From: Anaerolineales bacterium
GTDB lineage: Bacteria; Chloroflexota; Anaerolineae; Anaerolineales; Villigracilaceae
DNA: 64,000 bases
Assembly (NCBI GenBank): GCA_030583885.1
Contig: CP129480.1
Location: forward strand, 2,606,714 to 2,670,713
Direction of reading: 5' to 3'
Shown here: in pieces, positions 55,158 through 63,959 of the stretch
How the letters are laid out: the number at the start of each line of letters is the position of its first letter
Position numbering within the stretch: the first letter of the stretch is position 1
Notes under the pieces: model-generated
Database searches by the model: none
Seen by the model: only the letters and a program-made list of their open reading frames with translations
What the model was told of the DNA's origin: nothing
Position numbers and translations under genes: made by a program

Positions 55158-56336
55158 ATGAAAAAGAATTTGCTCGTTTTGTTAAGCACGCTGATCATCG
55201 TATCGCTGGCGCTCTCCGCCTGCGGCGGCGGTGGCGCCCCCGCTTCCGGCGTAACGGAAGTCACCTTCTGGCACGCCTACGGCACCGGCTCCGCAGAGGA
55301 AGTCGTGCTGGCGAAGATACTTGAACAAGCCGCCACGGACCTGCCACAGTACAAGATCAACGTCCTGCAGGTTCCCTTCAATGACATCTTCAACAAGTAC
55401 AACACCGATGTTGCCGCGGGCGGCGGTCCTGACATGTTCATTGCCCCCAACGATGAACTCGGCAACCTGGCGCGCACCGGCACCATCCTCGATATTACCT
55501 CCCTCGTGGAAGGCAAGCTCGGCGATTACAGCGAACTCTCCCAGGGCGGCATGATGTACGACGGCAAGATGTACGGCGTCCCCGAATCCCTGAAGGCTGT
55601 CGCCTTATGGTACAACAAGGAATTGCTGCCCACTCCTCCCGCCACGACCGACGAACTCAAGGCTCTGATGGAAAGCGGCACGCCTGTTTCGATCAGCTAC
55701 GGCTGCTACCACCACTGGGGCTTCTACGGCTCCTTCGGCGCCCAGGTCTTTGATGACAGTTTCAACTTCGTCACCAGTGCTGACAACCAGGCCAAGATGA
55801 CGGATTCCATCTCCTACCTGAATGACCTGTATGCGATCTCCGTGGCGAACAACTGGCCCAAGAACGACAGCGATGGTCTCGCTCCCTTCACCGAGGGCAC
55901 CACGGTTGCCATCACGAACGGTAACTGGGCAATGGGCGACTACCGCAATGCGCTTGGCGACAACCTCGGCGTTGCTCCGATCCCCTCCGGACCCGGTGGA
56001 GCCTCCAACCCGCTCCTTGGCGTTGACGGCTTCTACTTCAACCCGAACACTGAGAACGCTGAAGCATCCATCGAAGTGGCGCTCTACCTAACCAATGCCG
56101 CCAACCAGACCCTGATGATGAACGAAGCGGGTCACGTTCCTGCCAACATCACTGTTGAAGTGACCGATCCGCTCATCCAGGACTTGCTTGATGCCTTTGC
56201 CACATCCTACTTCCGCCCGCAGGTGGAAGCGCTCGGAAACTACTGGGGCAACTTCTGCGGCACCGACCAGGTCTTTGAAGCCGGTGTTGCTCCTGCCGAA
56301 TGGGTTGCCGGCGCATACGAAAGCGCAACCAAGTAA
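55158..56336 (+). CDS. Maltose-type ABC transporter substrate-binding lipoprotein
   Basis: The protein has 392 residues. The signal peptide ends at LALSACGGGG, giving a lipoprotein. The mature part is a MalE-like family 1 binding protein: VTFWHAYGTGSAEEV, QVPFNDIFNKYNTDVAAGGG, GVPESLKAVALWYNKELL and TTVAITNGNWAMGDYRNAL. The last includes the aromatic residues usually stacking on glucose units. AAGGAG lies 10 nt upstream. Its own permeases follow after a hairpin. It probably binds malto-oligosaccharides released by the GH13 enzymes encoded downstream. Confidence 0.93.
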   Translation: MKKNLLVLLSTLIIVSLALSACGGGGAPASGVTEVTFWHAYGTGSAEEVVLAKILEQAATDLPQYKINVLQVPFNDIFNKYNTDVAAGGGPDMFIAPNDELGNLARTGTILDITSLVEGKLGDYSELSQGGMMYDGKMYGVPESLKAVALWYNKELLPTPPATTDELKALMESGTPVSISYGCYHHWGFYGSFGAQVFDDSFNFVTSADNQAKMTDSISYLNDLYAISVANNWPKNDSDGLAPFTEGTTVAITNGNWAMGDYRNALGDNLGVAPIPSGPGGASNPLLGVDGFYFNPNTENAEASIEVALYLTNAANQTLMMNEAGHVPANITVEVTDPLIQDLLDAFATSYFRPQVEALGNYWGNFCGTDQVFEAGVAPAEWVAGAYESATK

Positions 56337-56359
56337 GTTTGCAATACCTGCAAGAAATA

Positions 56360-56388
56360 GGAGCGGACAAGGAGCCCTTGTCCGCTCC
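56360..56388 (+). terminator. Hairpin between the MalE-like and MalF-like genes
   Basis: A perfect 13-bp stem (56360-56372 with 56376-56388, GGAGCGGACAAGG) and a 3-nt loop lie 23 bp after the binding-protein stop. No T-run follows; it likely raises binding protein over permease level. Confidence 0.75.
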
Positions 56389-56423
56389 GACTTAAAACGG
56401 CTCATCCGTATCTGGAGAGAAAT

Positions 56424-57440
56424 ATGGCGACTGCAAAACCAGAAACCAGACGACGTAGCGGGAACCAGCGGGCGCTCCTGCCATATCTATATCTTCTACC
56501 CGCCTTCCTGATCATGGGGGTGATCACGTTTTACCCGCTTATCTACCAGTTCATCATTTCATTCACGAACTTCGATACCACTCACCTGCTTCTCGGGCTG
56601 AAGTCCCCTGAGTTAAGGTTCATCGGCTTCAAGAACTATGTGGACATCCTGACCGGCGCTTTACCGGTGGAGAATTTCAATTTCTTCCGTGTATTGCTCT
56701 TCAATTTCTGGTGGGCGATCAGTAATGTCGTTCTACACGTCCCCACCGGCGTCTTGATCGCTGTCCTACTCAATACCGAAGGTTTATGGATGAAGCGCAT
56801 CTATCGCGCCATCTACATCCTGCCCATCGTCGTCCCTCCGCTGGTCGTGGCCACCATCTGGCGCAACATCTTCGACGAGCAGTACGGCGCAATGAATCAA
56901 TTCCTTGCCCTGGTTGCTGGTTTCTTTACCCAGACAGACGCGGTCGTCAATATCCGCTGGCTCAATGAGTACAAACCTCCGATCCCTGGTTTCCTGCCGG
57001 GCGCCGAGTTAACGCTCGCCTATTACGCCATGATGATCGCCAACTTCTGGCTTGGCTGGCCCTTCATGTCTCTAGTTGCGACCGGCGCACTGCAAAGCAT
57101 CCCGCGTGACCTGTATGAAGCCGCAGCAATCGATGGAGCGACGGGTAACCAGCAATTCTGGAACATCACCGTTCCGCTCCTGCGCCCGGCCATGATCCCC
57201 GCCGCCGTATACGGCTTCACATTGACGTTCAACCTGTTCAATTTTGTATTCTTTATGACGGGAGGCGGCCCGGCCCGTTCGACCGAAATTCTCGTCACGT
57301 TCGCCTATAACCTTGTCCGCAACCTGCGCTGGTACGGCGTTGCCGCCGCCTTTGCAGTCATCATCTTTATCGTCGCGCTGATCGTCTTCCTGATCACGAA
57401 CCGCATCACCCGCGCGACCAAGACCTATCAGGAGGCTTAA
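56424..57440 (+). CDS. Maltose-type ABC transporter permease (MalF-like)
   Basis: The protein has 338 residues. GGAGAG lies 8 nt before the ATG. Six predicted spans are present with an enlarged loop near residue 175-190. The EAA motif reads LYEAAAIDGATGNQQFWNITVPLL. It pairs with the MalG-like permease 1 nt downstream and with the MalE-like binding protein. The ATPase is encoded upstream in the same block. Confidence 0.93.
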   Translation: MATAKPETRRRSGNQRALLPYLYLLPAFLIMGVITFYPLIYQFIISFTNFDTTHLLLGLKSPELRFIGFKNYVDILTGALPVENFNFFRVLLFNFWWAISNVVLHVPTGVLIAVLLNTEGLWMKRIYRAIYILPIVVPPLVVATIWRNIFDEQYGAMNQFLALVAGFFTQTDAVVNIRWLNEYKPPIPGFLPGAELTLAYYAMMIANFWLGWPFMSLVATGALQSIPRDLYEAAAIDGATGNQQFWNITVPLLRPAMIPAAVYGFTLTFNLFNFVFFMTGGGPARSTEILVTFAYNLVRNLRWYGVAAAFAVIIFIVALIVFLITNRITRATKTYQEA

Positions 57441-57441
57441 C

Positions 57442-58449
57442 ATGATTACCGCCTCATCCTCTAAAAATCCCATCCTCCGCGTCCTGAACATGAACACCTC
57501 CGGGCAGGTCAGCGGGCGCAGCCTGCCTCTTTGGAGACAACTGCTCCTGCAATTGCTGTGCTTCTTCATCCTCTGCACGGTGATGTTCCCCATCATGTAC
57601 ATCCTGACCATGTCCTTCAGTTCACAGACCTCCCGCCCATCCTCGCTGGACCTGTTCCCCAAGGAAATATCCCTGGTGGCATACAAGCAGGTTTTGGACC
57701 GGCCGACAGGCAACCCCGTTACCTTCGTTGAATTATTAAGTAACAGCTTCAAACTGTCCATCGGGGTCGGAATCGTCGCCTTGTTCGTTGCCGTCACCGC
57801 TGCATATGCCTTCTCGCGCTTCAAATTCAAAATGCGGGAAGTGATGATGGTGATGGTCTTCATCCCGCTGCTCATGCCGGCAGTCGGCTTGGCGACGCCG
57901 CTCTACCTGCTGCTCAACCAATTCCGCATCGCGGAGTGTAGCGACGGAGCGGCCTCCATCCTGCCGCTATTCGCATGTTCCGGCGGAGAGAGGGGCAGAC
58001 TGCTCTTCAACCTGCGCGACTCGCTGCTCGGCGTCGGTATCGCGATGACCGCCACTGCCCTGCCGTTCGCCGTGTGGAACCTCAAGGGCTATCTCGACAC
58101 CATTCCCAAGGAACTGGAGGAAGCCGCTGCCATCGACGGCGCCGACGCCAACCAGACTTTCTGGAAGATCGTCCTGCCGCTGGCTGTACCCCAGCTCGCC
58201 GTCACCTTCTTCATCGGCTTCATCGGTCATTGGCAGGAATTCGTGCTCACCTGGCTGTTTCTCTCCCAGCCCAAGGACTACACGCTCGCCATGACGCTCT
58301 ACAACATGACCGGGCAGTACGCCACCAGCATCCCCTGGAATCGCTTCGCGGCCATGGCAGTCATTGTGGCGTTTCCCGTGGCCGTCATGTATATTGCCCT
58401 GCAAAAGCACATCGTCGGTGGGCTAACCGGCGGAAGTGTCAAAGGTTAA
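57442..58449 (+). CDS. Maltose-type ABC transporter permease (MalG-like)
   Basis: The protein has 335 residues. AGGAGGCTT lies 8 nt before the ATG, overlapping the MalF stop region. Six spans are predicted and the EAA motif reads LEEAAAIDGADANQTFWKIVLP. Between LYLLLNQFR and FNLRDSLLGVG the protein has about 25 additional residues with two Cys (AECSDGAASILPLFACSGGE), a length not typical of the family. The gene probably encodes the second channel half for malto-oligosaccharides. Confidence 0.93.
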   Translation: MITASSSKNPILRVLNMNTSGQVSGRSLPLWRQLLLQLLCFFILCTVMFPIMYILTMSFSSQTSRPSSLDLFPKEISLVAYKQVLDRPTGNPVTFVELLSNSFKLSIGVGIVALFVAVTAAYAFSRFKFKMREVMMVMVFIPLLMPAVGLATPLYLLLNQFRIAECSDGAASILPLFACSGGERGRLLFNLRDSLLGVGIAMTATALPFAVWNLKGYLDTIPKELEEAAAIDGADANQTFWKIVLPLAVPQLAVTFFIGFIGHWQEFVLTWLFLSQPKDYTLAMTLYNMTGQYATSIPWNRFAAMAVIVAFPVAVMYIALQKHIVGGLTGGSVKG

Positions 58450-58523
58450 GTCTTTCACTCAGCAATTTGATTTCCTCTTCCTTCGACAGCAAGAAGGGAG
58501 GGGAATTTTTTCTCCGGACGCTT

Positions 58524-60095
58524 ATGCTCAAACGGATATTTTTCACGCTCCTGCTTCTATCCCTTCTCGCGTCATGCGTTATTCCCGCTCCGCTGGCTGG
58601 CTCCAACCATTCGGCAGAATCCAACTGGTGGCGGACTGCCGTCTTCTACGAGATCTTCGTCCGCTCGTTCTACGACACGGATAACGACGGCATCGGCGAT
58701 TTCAACGGCATCACCCAAAAACTGGACTACCTCGAATCGCTCGGCATCACTGCCATCTGGCTGATGCCCATCCACCCGTCCCCCTCCTATCACGGCTATG
58801 ACGTTCTTGACTATTACGCCGTCAACCCCGAATACGGCAACATGGGCGATTTCAAGAACCTGCTCGAAGAGGCGCACAAGCGCGGCATCCGCATCATCAT
58901 TGACCTGGTGCTCAACCACACCTCCAGCCAGCATCCCTGGTTCGTGGAAGCGAACAGCGACCCAAATTCCAAACACCGCGGTTACTACGTCTGGGAGGAC
59001 GAAGATAAAGGCAATGGCTGGCATGAGGGGAATCAAGGCTTCTACTACGGGCTGTTCTGGGGCGGCATGCCCGACCTGAACTACACCAACCCCGCCGTAA
59101 CCGAAGACGTACTCAAAGTGACCGATTACTGGCTGAACGAGATCGGCGTGGACGGCTTCCGTGTGGACGCCGTGAAGCACCTGATCGAAGAGGGTGGCAA
59201 GACTGAAAACACGCCTGCCACCTACAAATGGCTGGAGGGGTTTTACAAGGCGTACAAAAAGCAGAATCCGAATGCCTACACCATCGGTGAAGTATTCAAC
59301 GCGGGATCATCGGTGGTCAAATCCTACACGGGCGATAAGATGGACCACGTCTTCAACTTCGAGATGGCGAGCGGATTCGTCAACAGCGCGAACGGCGGCG
59401 CGAACTCGGGCGTGAGCAGCGCCATAAAATTTTCCTTGATGGACATGCCCGATTTCAACTTCGCCACCTTCCTCACCAACCATGACCAGAACCGCGCCAT
59501 GTCCGTCTTTTATGGCAATGTGAACAAGGCAAAGGTCGCATCGTTCCTGATGCTGACCTCGCCGGGCACGCCCTACATCTACTACGGCGAAGAGATCGGC
59601 ATGCAGGGACAAAAACCCGACGAAGACATCCGCCTGCCCATGCAGTGGAGCGCGGACGAATTCGCTGGTTTCTCCACTTCAACTCCGTGGCGCGCACCTT
59701 ATGGTGACTACACGCAAGTCAATGTGGTAGCCCAGGAGGGTGATCCCAACTCCCTGCTGGAGCATTACCGCGCGCTCATTCTGCTGCGAAAAGACCATAC
59801 AGCATTGCAAACAGGCGAGATCGCCCTGCTGGAAGCGGGAAATTCTGGTATCTTTGTCAGCCTGCGGAGCAACAGAAGCGGGGCATTCCTCATTCTGGCA
59901 AACCTGACAGATAAGCATATTTCGGAGTACGGTATCAAACTCAATGGCACGAATTTGGCAGAGTCCGCTTTCAGCGTGGAAACCCTCTTTGGGGCGGAGC
60001 AGTCAGAGCGTTGGCAAAGCAGCGGCGAAGCTGTCTATAAACCGTTGGAGAGCTTGAGTCCGTATGCGATGTACGTTTTGAAAATAAATCCATAA
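58524..60095 (+). CDS. GH13 alpha-amylase/alpha-glucosidase, secreted lipoprotein
   Basis: The start at 58524 is the first Met of a signal peptide (LKRIFFTLLLLSLLASC) with lipobox LLASC; the longer frame reads back into malG. The protein has 523 residues. The four GH13 regions are present: IDLVLNHTS, GFRVDAVKH with nucleophile Asp near 214, TIGEVF with acid/base Glu near 256, and LTNHDQNR with Asp near 319. The C-terminal beta domain ends the protein. As a lipoprotein it would face the outside and cut alpha-glucans into sugars for the importer. Specificity (amylase, oligo-glucosidase) is unresolved. Ribosome site weak. Confidence 0.92.
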   Translation: MLKRIFFTLLLLSLLASCVIPAPLAGSNHSAESNWWRTAVFYEIFVRSFYDTDNDGIGDFNGITQKLDYLESLGITAIWLMPIHPSPSYHGYDVLDYYAVNPEYGNMGDFKNLLEEAHKRGIRIIIDLVLNHTSSQHPWFVEANSDPNSKHRGYYVWEDEDKGNGWHEGNQGFYYGLFWGGMPDLNYTNPAVTEDVLKVTDYWLNEIGVDGFRVDAVKHLIEEGGKTENTPATYKWLEGFYKAYKKQNPNAYTIGEVFNAGSSVVKSYTGDKMDHVFNFEMASGFVNSANGGANSGVSSAIKFSLMDMPDFNFATFLTNHDQNRAMSVFYGNVNKAKVASFLMLTSPGTPYIYYGEEIGMQGQKPDEDIRLPMQWSADEFAGFSTSTPWRAPYGDYTQVNVVAQEGDPNSLLEHYRALILLRKDHTALQTGEIALLEAGNSGIFVSLRSNRSGAFLILANLTDKHISEYGIKLNGTNLAESAFSVETLFGAEQSERWQSSGEAVYKPLESLSPYAMYVLKINP

Positions 60096-60107
60096 CAACG
60101 AGGTACC

Positions 60108-61568
60108 ATGACAACACCTGACTGGGTGAGGGACGCGATTTTTTACCAGATTTTCCCCGACCGTTTTGCGAAGAGCAAACGGCTGCCTGACACTGGTTTT
60201 GAAACATGGGACAGCCCGCCAACGACGCACGGATTCAAGGGCGGCGACCTGTACGGCGTGATCGATAAACTGGATTATTTGCAGGATTTGGGAATCACCG
60301 CGATCTATTTCAACCCGCTGTTTGCCTCCGCTTCGAACCACCGTTATCACACCTTTGATTATTACAATGTGGACCCGTTGCTCGGCGGAAACGACGCGTT
60401 GAAGAAACTACTGAACGCCGCGCACAAGCGCAATATCAAGGTCATTCCCGACGGCGTGTTCAACCATGCCTCGCGCGGATTTTGGCAGTTCCATCATGTA
60501 CTGGAAACGGGCGCGGCTTCCCCGTACAAGGATTGGTTTCACTTCGACGAAGAGCGTTTGAAGGGACACAAGCACTGGGGTGCGTATCCCACGCCGCATG
60601 AACAAAAACTGTTGGGACATGAAGACAGCCTGACCGCCATCGGCTACCGCGGCTGGTGGAACATGCCCGCACTGCCAAAGTTCAACACAAACACGCCCGC
60701 TGTGCGCGAGTTCCTGTTTGACGTGGCGGAGTTTTGGATCAAGTTCGGCATCGACGGCTGGCGCCTGGACGTGCCAGGAGAAATTGACGATGACGAATTC
60801 TGGCGCGAGTTCCGCCGCCGCGTACGGACGATCAACCCCGAGGCGTACATCGTCGGCGAGATCTGGCATGAGGCGCAGAGATGGCTTCAGGGCGACCAGT
60901 TCGACGCGGTGATGAACTATCTCGTCACGGCGGCGTCGCTGGGATTCTTCGCCAACTCGCATTTGGACCTGAATGTGCTCCACAGCGCGGGCGGATTGAA
61001 GGACCGCGTCCACCCGATGCACGCGCACGATTTTGCCAACGAGATCGACCGCATCCTGCACCTGTATCCGCAGGACATCACCTTCGCGCAGTTCAACTTG
61101 CTCGACAGTCACGACATGCCGCGCTTCCTCTCCTGTGCGGGCGGGGACAAAAACTCGCTCAAAATGGCATGGCTGTTCCTGTTCACCATCCCCGGCGCGC
61201 CATGCATTTACTACGGCGATGAGATCGGCGTGGACGGCGGACATGACCCCGATTGCCGCAAGGCGTTCCCGTGGGACGAGTCGAAGTGGGACCGCGATCT
61301 GCTCAAATTTGTGAAGGCGTGCATTTCCCTGCGGAAAGAACACCCGTCCCTGCGGCGCGGGGAATACAAGCGCATCCATGCCGAAGGCGACGTGATGGTC
61401 TTTTCGCGCTTGTACAAAGATGAAACACTGACCATCGCCTTCAACGCCGCCAAAGAAGAACGGACGGTCAACCTGCATTTCGAGAAGAAGCCGAAGGTGT
61501 TGTTCGGCTCGCCAAAGTTGGCAGGCGACCAAGTTACAATCCCCCCGCGCAGTGGGATCGTGCTATAG
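60108..61568 (+). CDS. GH13 cyclomaltodextrinase/neopullulanase-like enzyme, cytoplasmic
   Basis: The protein has 486 residues and no signal peptide. It begins directly at the catalytic barrel (WVRDAIFYQIFPDRFAKS) and lacks the N-terminal domain that GH13_20 enzymes often carry. The four GH13 regions are PDGVFNHAS, GWRLDVPGE with nucleophile Asp near 221, IVGEIWHEA with Glu near 250, and LLDSHDMPR with Asp near 334. GAGGT lies 6 nt before the ATG. It lies 12 bp after the lipoprotein amylase and would process imported maltodextrins in the cytoplasm. Confidence 0.93.
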   Translation: MTTPDWVRDAIFYQIFPDRFAKSKRLPDTGFETWDSPPTTHGFKGGDLYGVIDKLDYLQDLGITAIYFNPLFASASNHRYHTFDYYNVDPLLGGNDALKKLLNAAHKRNIKVIPDGVFNHASRGFWQFHHVLETGAASPYKDWFHFDEERLKGHKHWGAYPTPHEQKLLGHEDSLTAIGYRGWWNMPALPKFNTNTPAVREFLFDVAEFWIKFGIDGWRLDVPGEIDDDEFWREFRRRVRTINPEAYIVGEIWHEAQRWLQGDQFDAVMNYLVTAASLGFFANSHLDLNVLHSAGGLKDRVHPMHAHDFANEIDRILHLYPQDITFAQFNLLDSHDMPRFLSCAGGDKNSLKMAWLFLFTIPGAPCIYYGDEIGVDGGHDPDCRKAFPWDESKWDRDLLKFVKACISLRKEHPSLRRGEYKRIHAEGDVMVFSRLYKDETLTIAFNAAKEERTVNLHFEKKPKVLFGSPKLAGDQVTIPPRSGIVL

Positions 61569-61581
61569 TAACAAGCGACAC

Positions 61582-62157
61582 ATGCAGCCTGAAAAATTCT
61601 CCATCCCGGAATTCACTGCGACGGCGGCACACGCCTCCAATAAAGAGGAGGCGATCAGGAAAGTGCGCAGGGAACTAAACGGGGTCTTTCTACTTGCGGC
61701 AGGCCTGGTCGTTTATTTCATCTTCTCCTGCTACGCTACTCTCTCAACGACTTCATTACTGATCTATCTTGGAGTTTCAGCGGCTGGGCTGTACGGACTC
61801 TGGCGCTTCCACAAAAGGGTGGAAGGCAACGAAATCCGCAGGATCGAGGAGAGAAAGCCGTTCATCCGCCCCTCGGAAGACCTGGAAATCGACAGCGAAG
61901 GCATCCATTGGCGCAGGTCGGAACCGCAGCCGGATCGATTCGATATTGCATGGCATGAAATCAAAAGCATTTCGTTTGGCAGTTTTGGGGACGCATCCAT
62001 AACATTGTCAAACGGTCAAAAACTGAAAACGCCCCTGATCATGAACCAATATCACAATCAGATCGCGGTACACATCGAATACTACACCAAACTGAAAAAG
62101 TCGGTCACCGAACGGTATTACAGGGACGAAAAACTGGAAGACATTCTATACGACTGA
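61582..62157 (+). CDS. Two-span membrane protein with PH-like domain, function unknown
   Basis: The protein has 191 residues from ATG 61582; the frame also starts at 61552 inside the GH13 gene. Two spans (residues 34-75, VFLLAAGLVVYFIFSCYA and LIYLGVSAAGLYGLWRF) are followed by a basic stretch and a C-terminal domain with LEIDSEGIHWRRSEP and IAWHEIKSISFGSFGDASI, which resembles bacterial PH-like (bPH) folds. The last 40 residues are charged. No ribosome site is clear. It may share a transcript with the GH13 gene. Function unknown. Confidence 0.65.
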   Translation: MQPEKFSIPEFTATAAHASNKEEAIRKVRRELNGVFLLAAGLVVYFIFSCYATLSTTSLLIYLGVSAAGLYGLWRFHKRVEGNEIRRIEERKPFIRPSEDLEIDSEGIHWRRSEPQPDRFDIAWHEIKSISFGSFGDASITLSNGQKLKTPLIMNQYHNQIAVHIEYYTKLKKSVTERYYRDEKLEDILYD

Positions 62158-62225
62158 TCACCGCCCGCCGCCGCTCCCTGCAACGGCAGGTTTCGTTTAA
62201 GCGGTACAATTGAACCTACTGGGCG

Positions 62226-63932
62226 ATGCTTGCTTCCATCGCACACACCGTCAATCTGCTGGCAATGGCTGTCTCGTTGTGGATGGCGTTCTACCTGTTC
62301 ACGCGCGGGTTTCCCAACCGCGCCACCCTGCGCGCGTCGCTGGCGCTGCTGGCAATCGCTGTTTTCTTCCTCGATACCTACAATCATTTCCATACCCCGC
62401 TTGCCGACACCGCCAACCTGCGCGCCGCCCTGCTGGTAACCGCCTTCGCATGCTGGTACAGCGCGACCTATACCCTGCTTACGCCCGAACAGCAGGCAAG
62501 GTTCCGCCGTATGAACCTTGCCATTTACGCGCTGTCTGCCTGCGCCGTGCTTTTGCTGATGACGGCAGGCATAGGGATTGTGCGTGGCGAGGATGAAATG
62601 CTCTACACCGCGCGGTTGGAATGGAATCCGGCCACTGTATTATACGGCGCGGCGCAGTTGATCGCATCCGCCGGGGTGCTTTTCAACCTGTTGGTTCAAC
62701 GACGCATCCGCCACACGCAGGAAGGCAGGCTGTTCTTTACCGCCTCGTGGTTTCTCGTCTTCGCGCTGGGGTACGGCATCTTCGCACTCGCCATTCCGAC
62801 CCACGTGCCGCGCGTCATCGAAGATGGGCTGATATTCGGCGGCATCGCCCTGCTTGGGCTTTCCGTCGCGCGCCACCAAAGCCTCGTCGAACGCCGCACC
62901 ATCTGGCAGGATTTTCCCATTGCGCTCGCCGGCATCTCGGTCATCACCGCGCTTTATCTGTTCATCGCCATTGCCGTCGAGGTTCCCGCCCGATACTGGG
63001 CGACCATCACAGCGCTGGTGATCTCCACGCACGCGCTGTACGACATGGGGCGCGAAGCCGTGGAACGCTGGAGAATGCGCCGGGAGAAGAGTCTGCGGGT
63101 GAGGATGAACCAAGCCCAAACGTTGGAAGACGAGGCGCTGCGCACCCACCTGGACGAGGAACTGACCCTGTTCCTCAAGGCGTTGAACGCCTCCCAAGGT
63201 TTGATCGCCGTCCGCCGCGGCGAAAGCCTGACCGTCGTCGCGACACACAACTCCCTGCCGCTCGAAAGCAATATCCCGGAGGTCTTGTCGACCGGCGAGG
63301 GACTCATCCGCGTGGAGAACGAATCCGACGGGCTGGCATGGATTGCGCCGATCTTCGAGGCGATGCAGCTTATCGCGCTTGTGGGGGTCGGACATTCCAA
63401 CACCAAACTGGAATACTCCGGCGGCGAACTGGAATTGGTGGAGGAATTTTCCGAGCAAATTGGCACGTTTGTTTCCATCAACAAGACATGGAAGGCAGCC
63501 ATTCAGTCCGCCGCAGCGCGGGTGATCGGCAGTCTGACGGTCGGTGTGGAAACCGACTTCTCCAAATCCGTGGAGGACGCCTTGCGTCATTTCGCGGACG
63601 TGCTCTGGCTGGGGGGATCCTCCCTCGCGGATTGGGCGGAGATTGACGCCGAATCGCACGTGGAACGCGGCAAGCAGATGCAAAGGATCCTGCGCGAGGC
63701 GGTGCAGTCCCTGCGCCCCGAAGGCGAACGCCCACCGGAGCCGCTCCCCCGCGAGTGGTACAACCATGTCATCCTGCACGATGCCTACATTCAGGGCGCG
63801 CCGAACCGCGAGGTGATGGCAAGGTTATACGTCTCCGAAGGGACCTTCCACCGCACCCGCCGCCAGGCTGTGCGCGGCGTGGCGCGCTGGCTGCTGGAGT
63901 GCAAGAACGCGGGGAATCTTAACAGGTTTTGA
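62226..63932 (+). CDS. Membrane sensor with GAF-like domain and C-terminal helix-turn-helix
   Basis: The protein has 568 residues. Residues 5-270 contain about eight spans, like the 7TM/8TM N-terminus of some sensor kinases. A helical linker follows (MRREKSLRVRMNQAQTLEDEALRTHLD). Residues 310-420 look GAF-like, with ASQGLIAVRRGESLTVVATH and a final ELELVEEFSEQIGTFV. No kinase DHp or ATP-binding motif follows. Instead, residues 500-565 have LPREWYNHVILHDAYIQG and then REVMARLYVSEGTFHRTRRQAV, a helix-turn-helix. So the protein may be a membrane-bound one-component regulator. The ligand is unknown. Confidence 0.6.
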   Translation: MLASIAHTVNLLAMAVSLWMAFYLFTRGFPNRATLRASLALLAIAVFFLDTYNHFHTPLADTANLRAALLVTAFACWYSATYTLLTPEQQARFRRMNLAIYALSACAVLLLMTAGIGIVRGEDEMLYTARLEWNPATVLYGAAQLIASAGVLFNLLVQRRIRHTQEGRLFFTASWFLVFALGYGIFALAIPTHVPRVIEDGLIFGGIALLGLSVARHQSLVERRTIWQDFPIALAGISVITALYLFIAIAVEVPARYWATITALVISTHALYDMGREAVERWRMRREKSLRVRMNQAQTLEDEALRTHLDEELTLFLKALNASQGLIAVRRGESLTVVATHNSLPLESNIPEVLSTGEGLIRVENESDGLAWIAPIFEAMQLIALVGVGHSNTKLEYSGGELELVEEFSEQIGTFVSINKTWKAAIQSAAARVIGSLTVGVETDFSKSVEDALRHFADVLWLGGSSLADWAEIDAESHVERGKQMQRILREAVQSLRPEGERPPEPLPREWYNHVILHDAYIQGAPNREVMARLYVSEGTFHRTRRQAVRGVARWLLECKNAGNLNRF

Positions 63933-63959
63933 CAGTTTTTCTCCGCATCTGGGGGAATA

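Noticed and set aside
57975..58523. An upstream extension of the GH13 lipoprotein gene.
   Set aside because: It reads malG in another frame. The signal peptide and lipobox begin at 58524.
60408..61532. A 374-codon open frame on the minus strand inside the cytoplasmic GH13 gene.
   Set aside because: It is antisense to a gene with all four GH13 motifs, has no recognisable domain and reflects codon bias at high GC.
62640..63779. A 379-codon minus-strand frame inside the membrane sensor gene.
   Set aside because: It is low in hydrophobic pattern, His/Arg/Gly-rich and lies opposite a gene with membrane spans and a GAF-like domain; it is a shadow.
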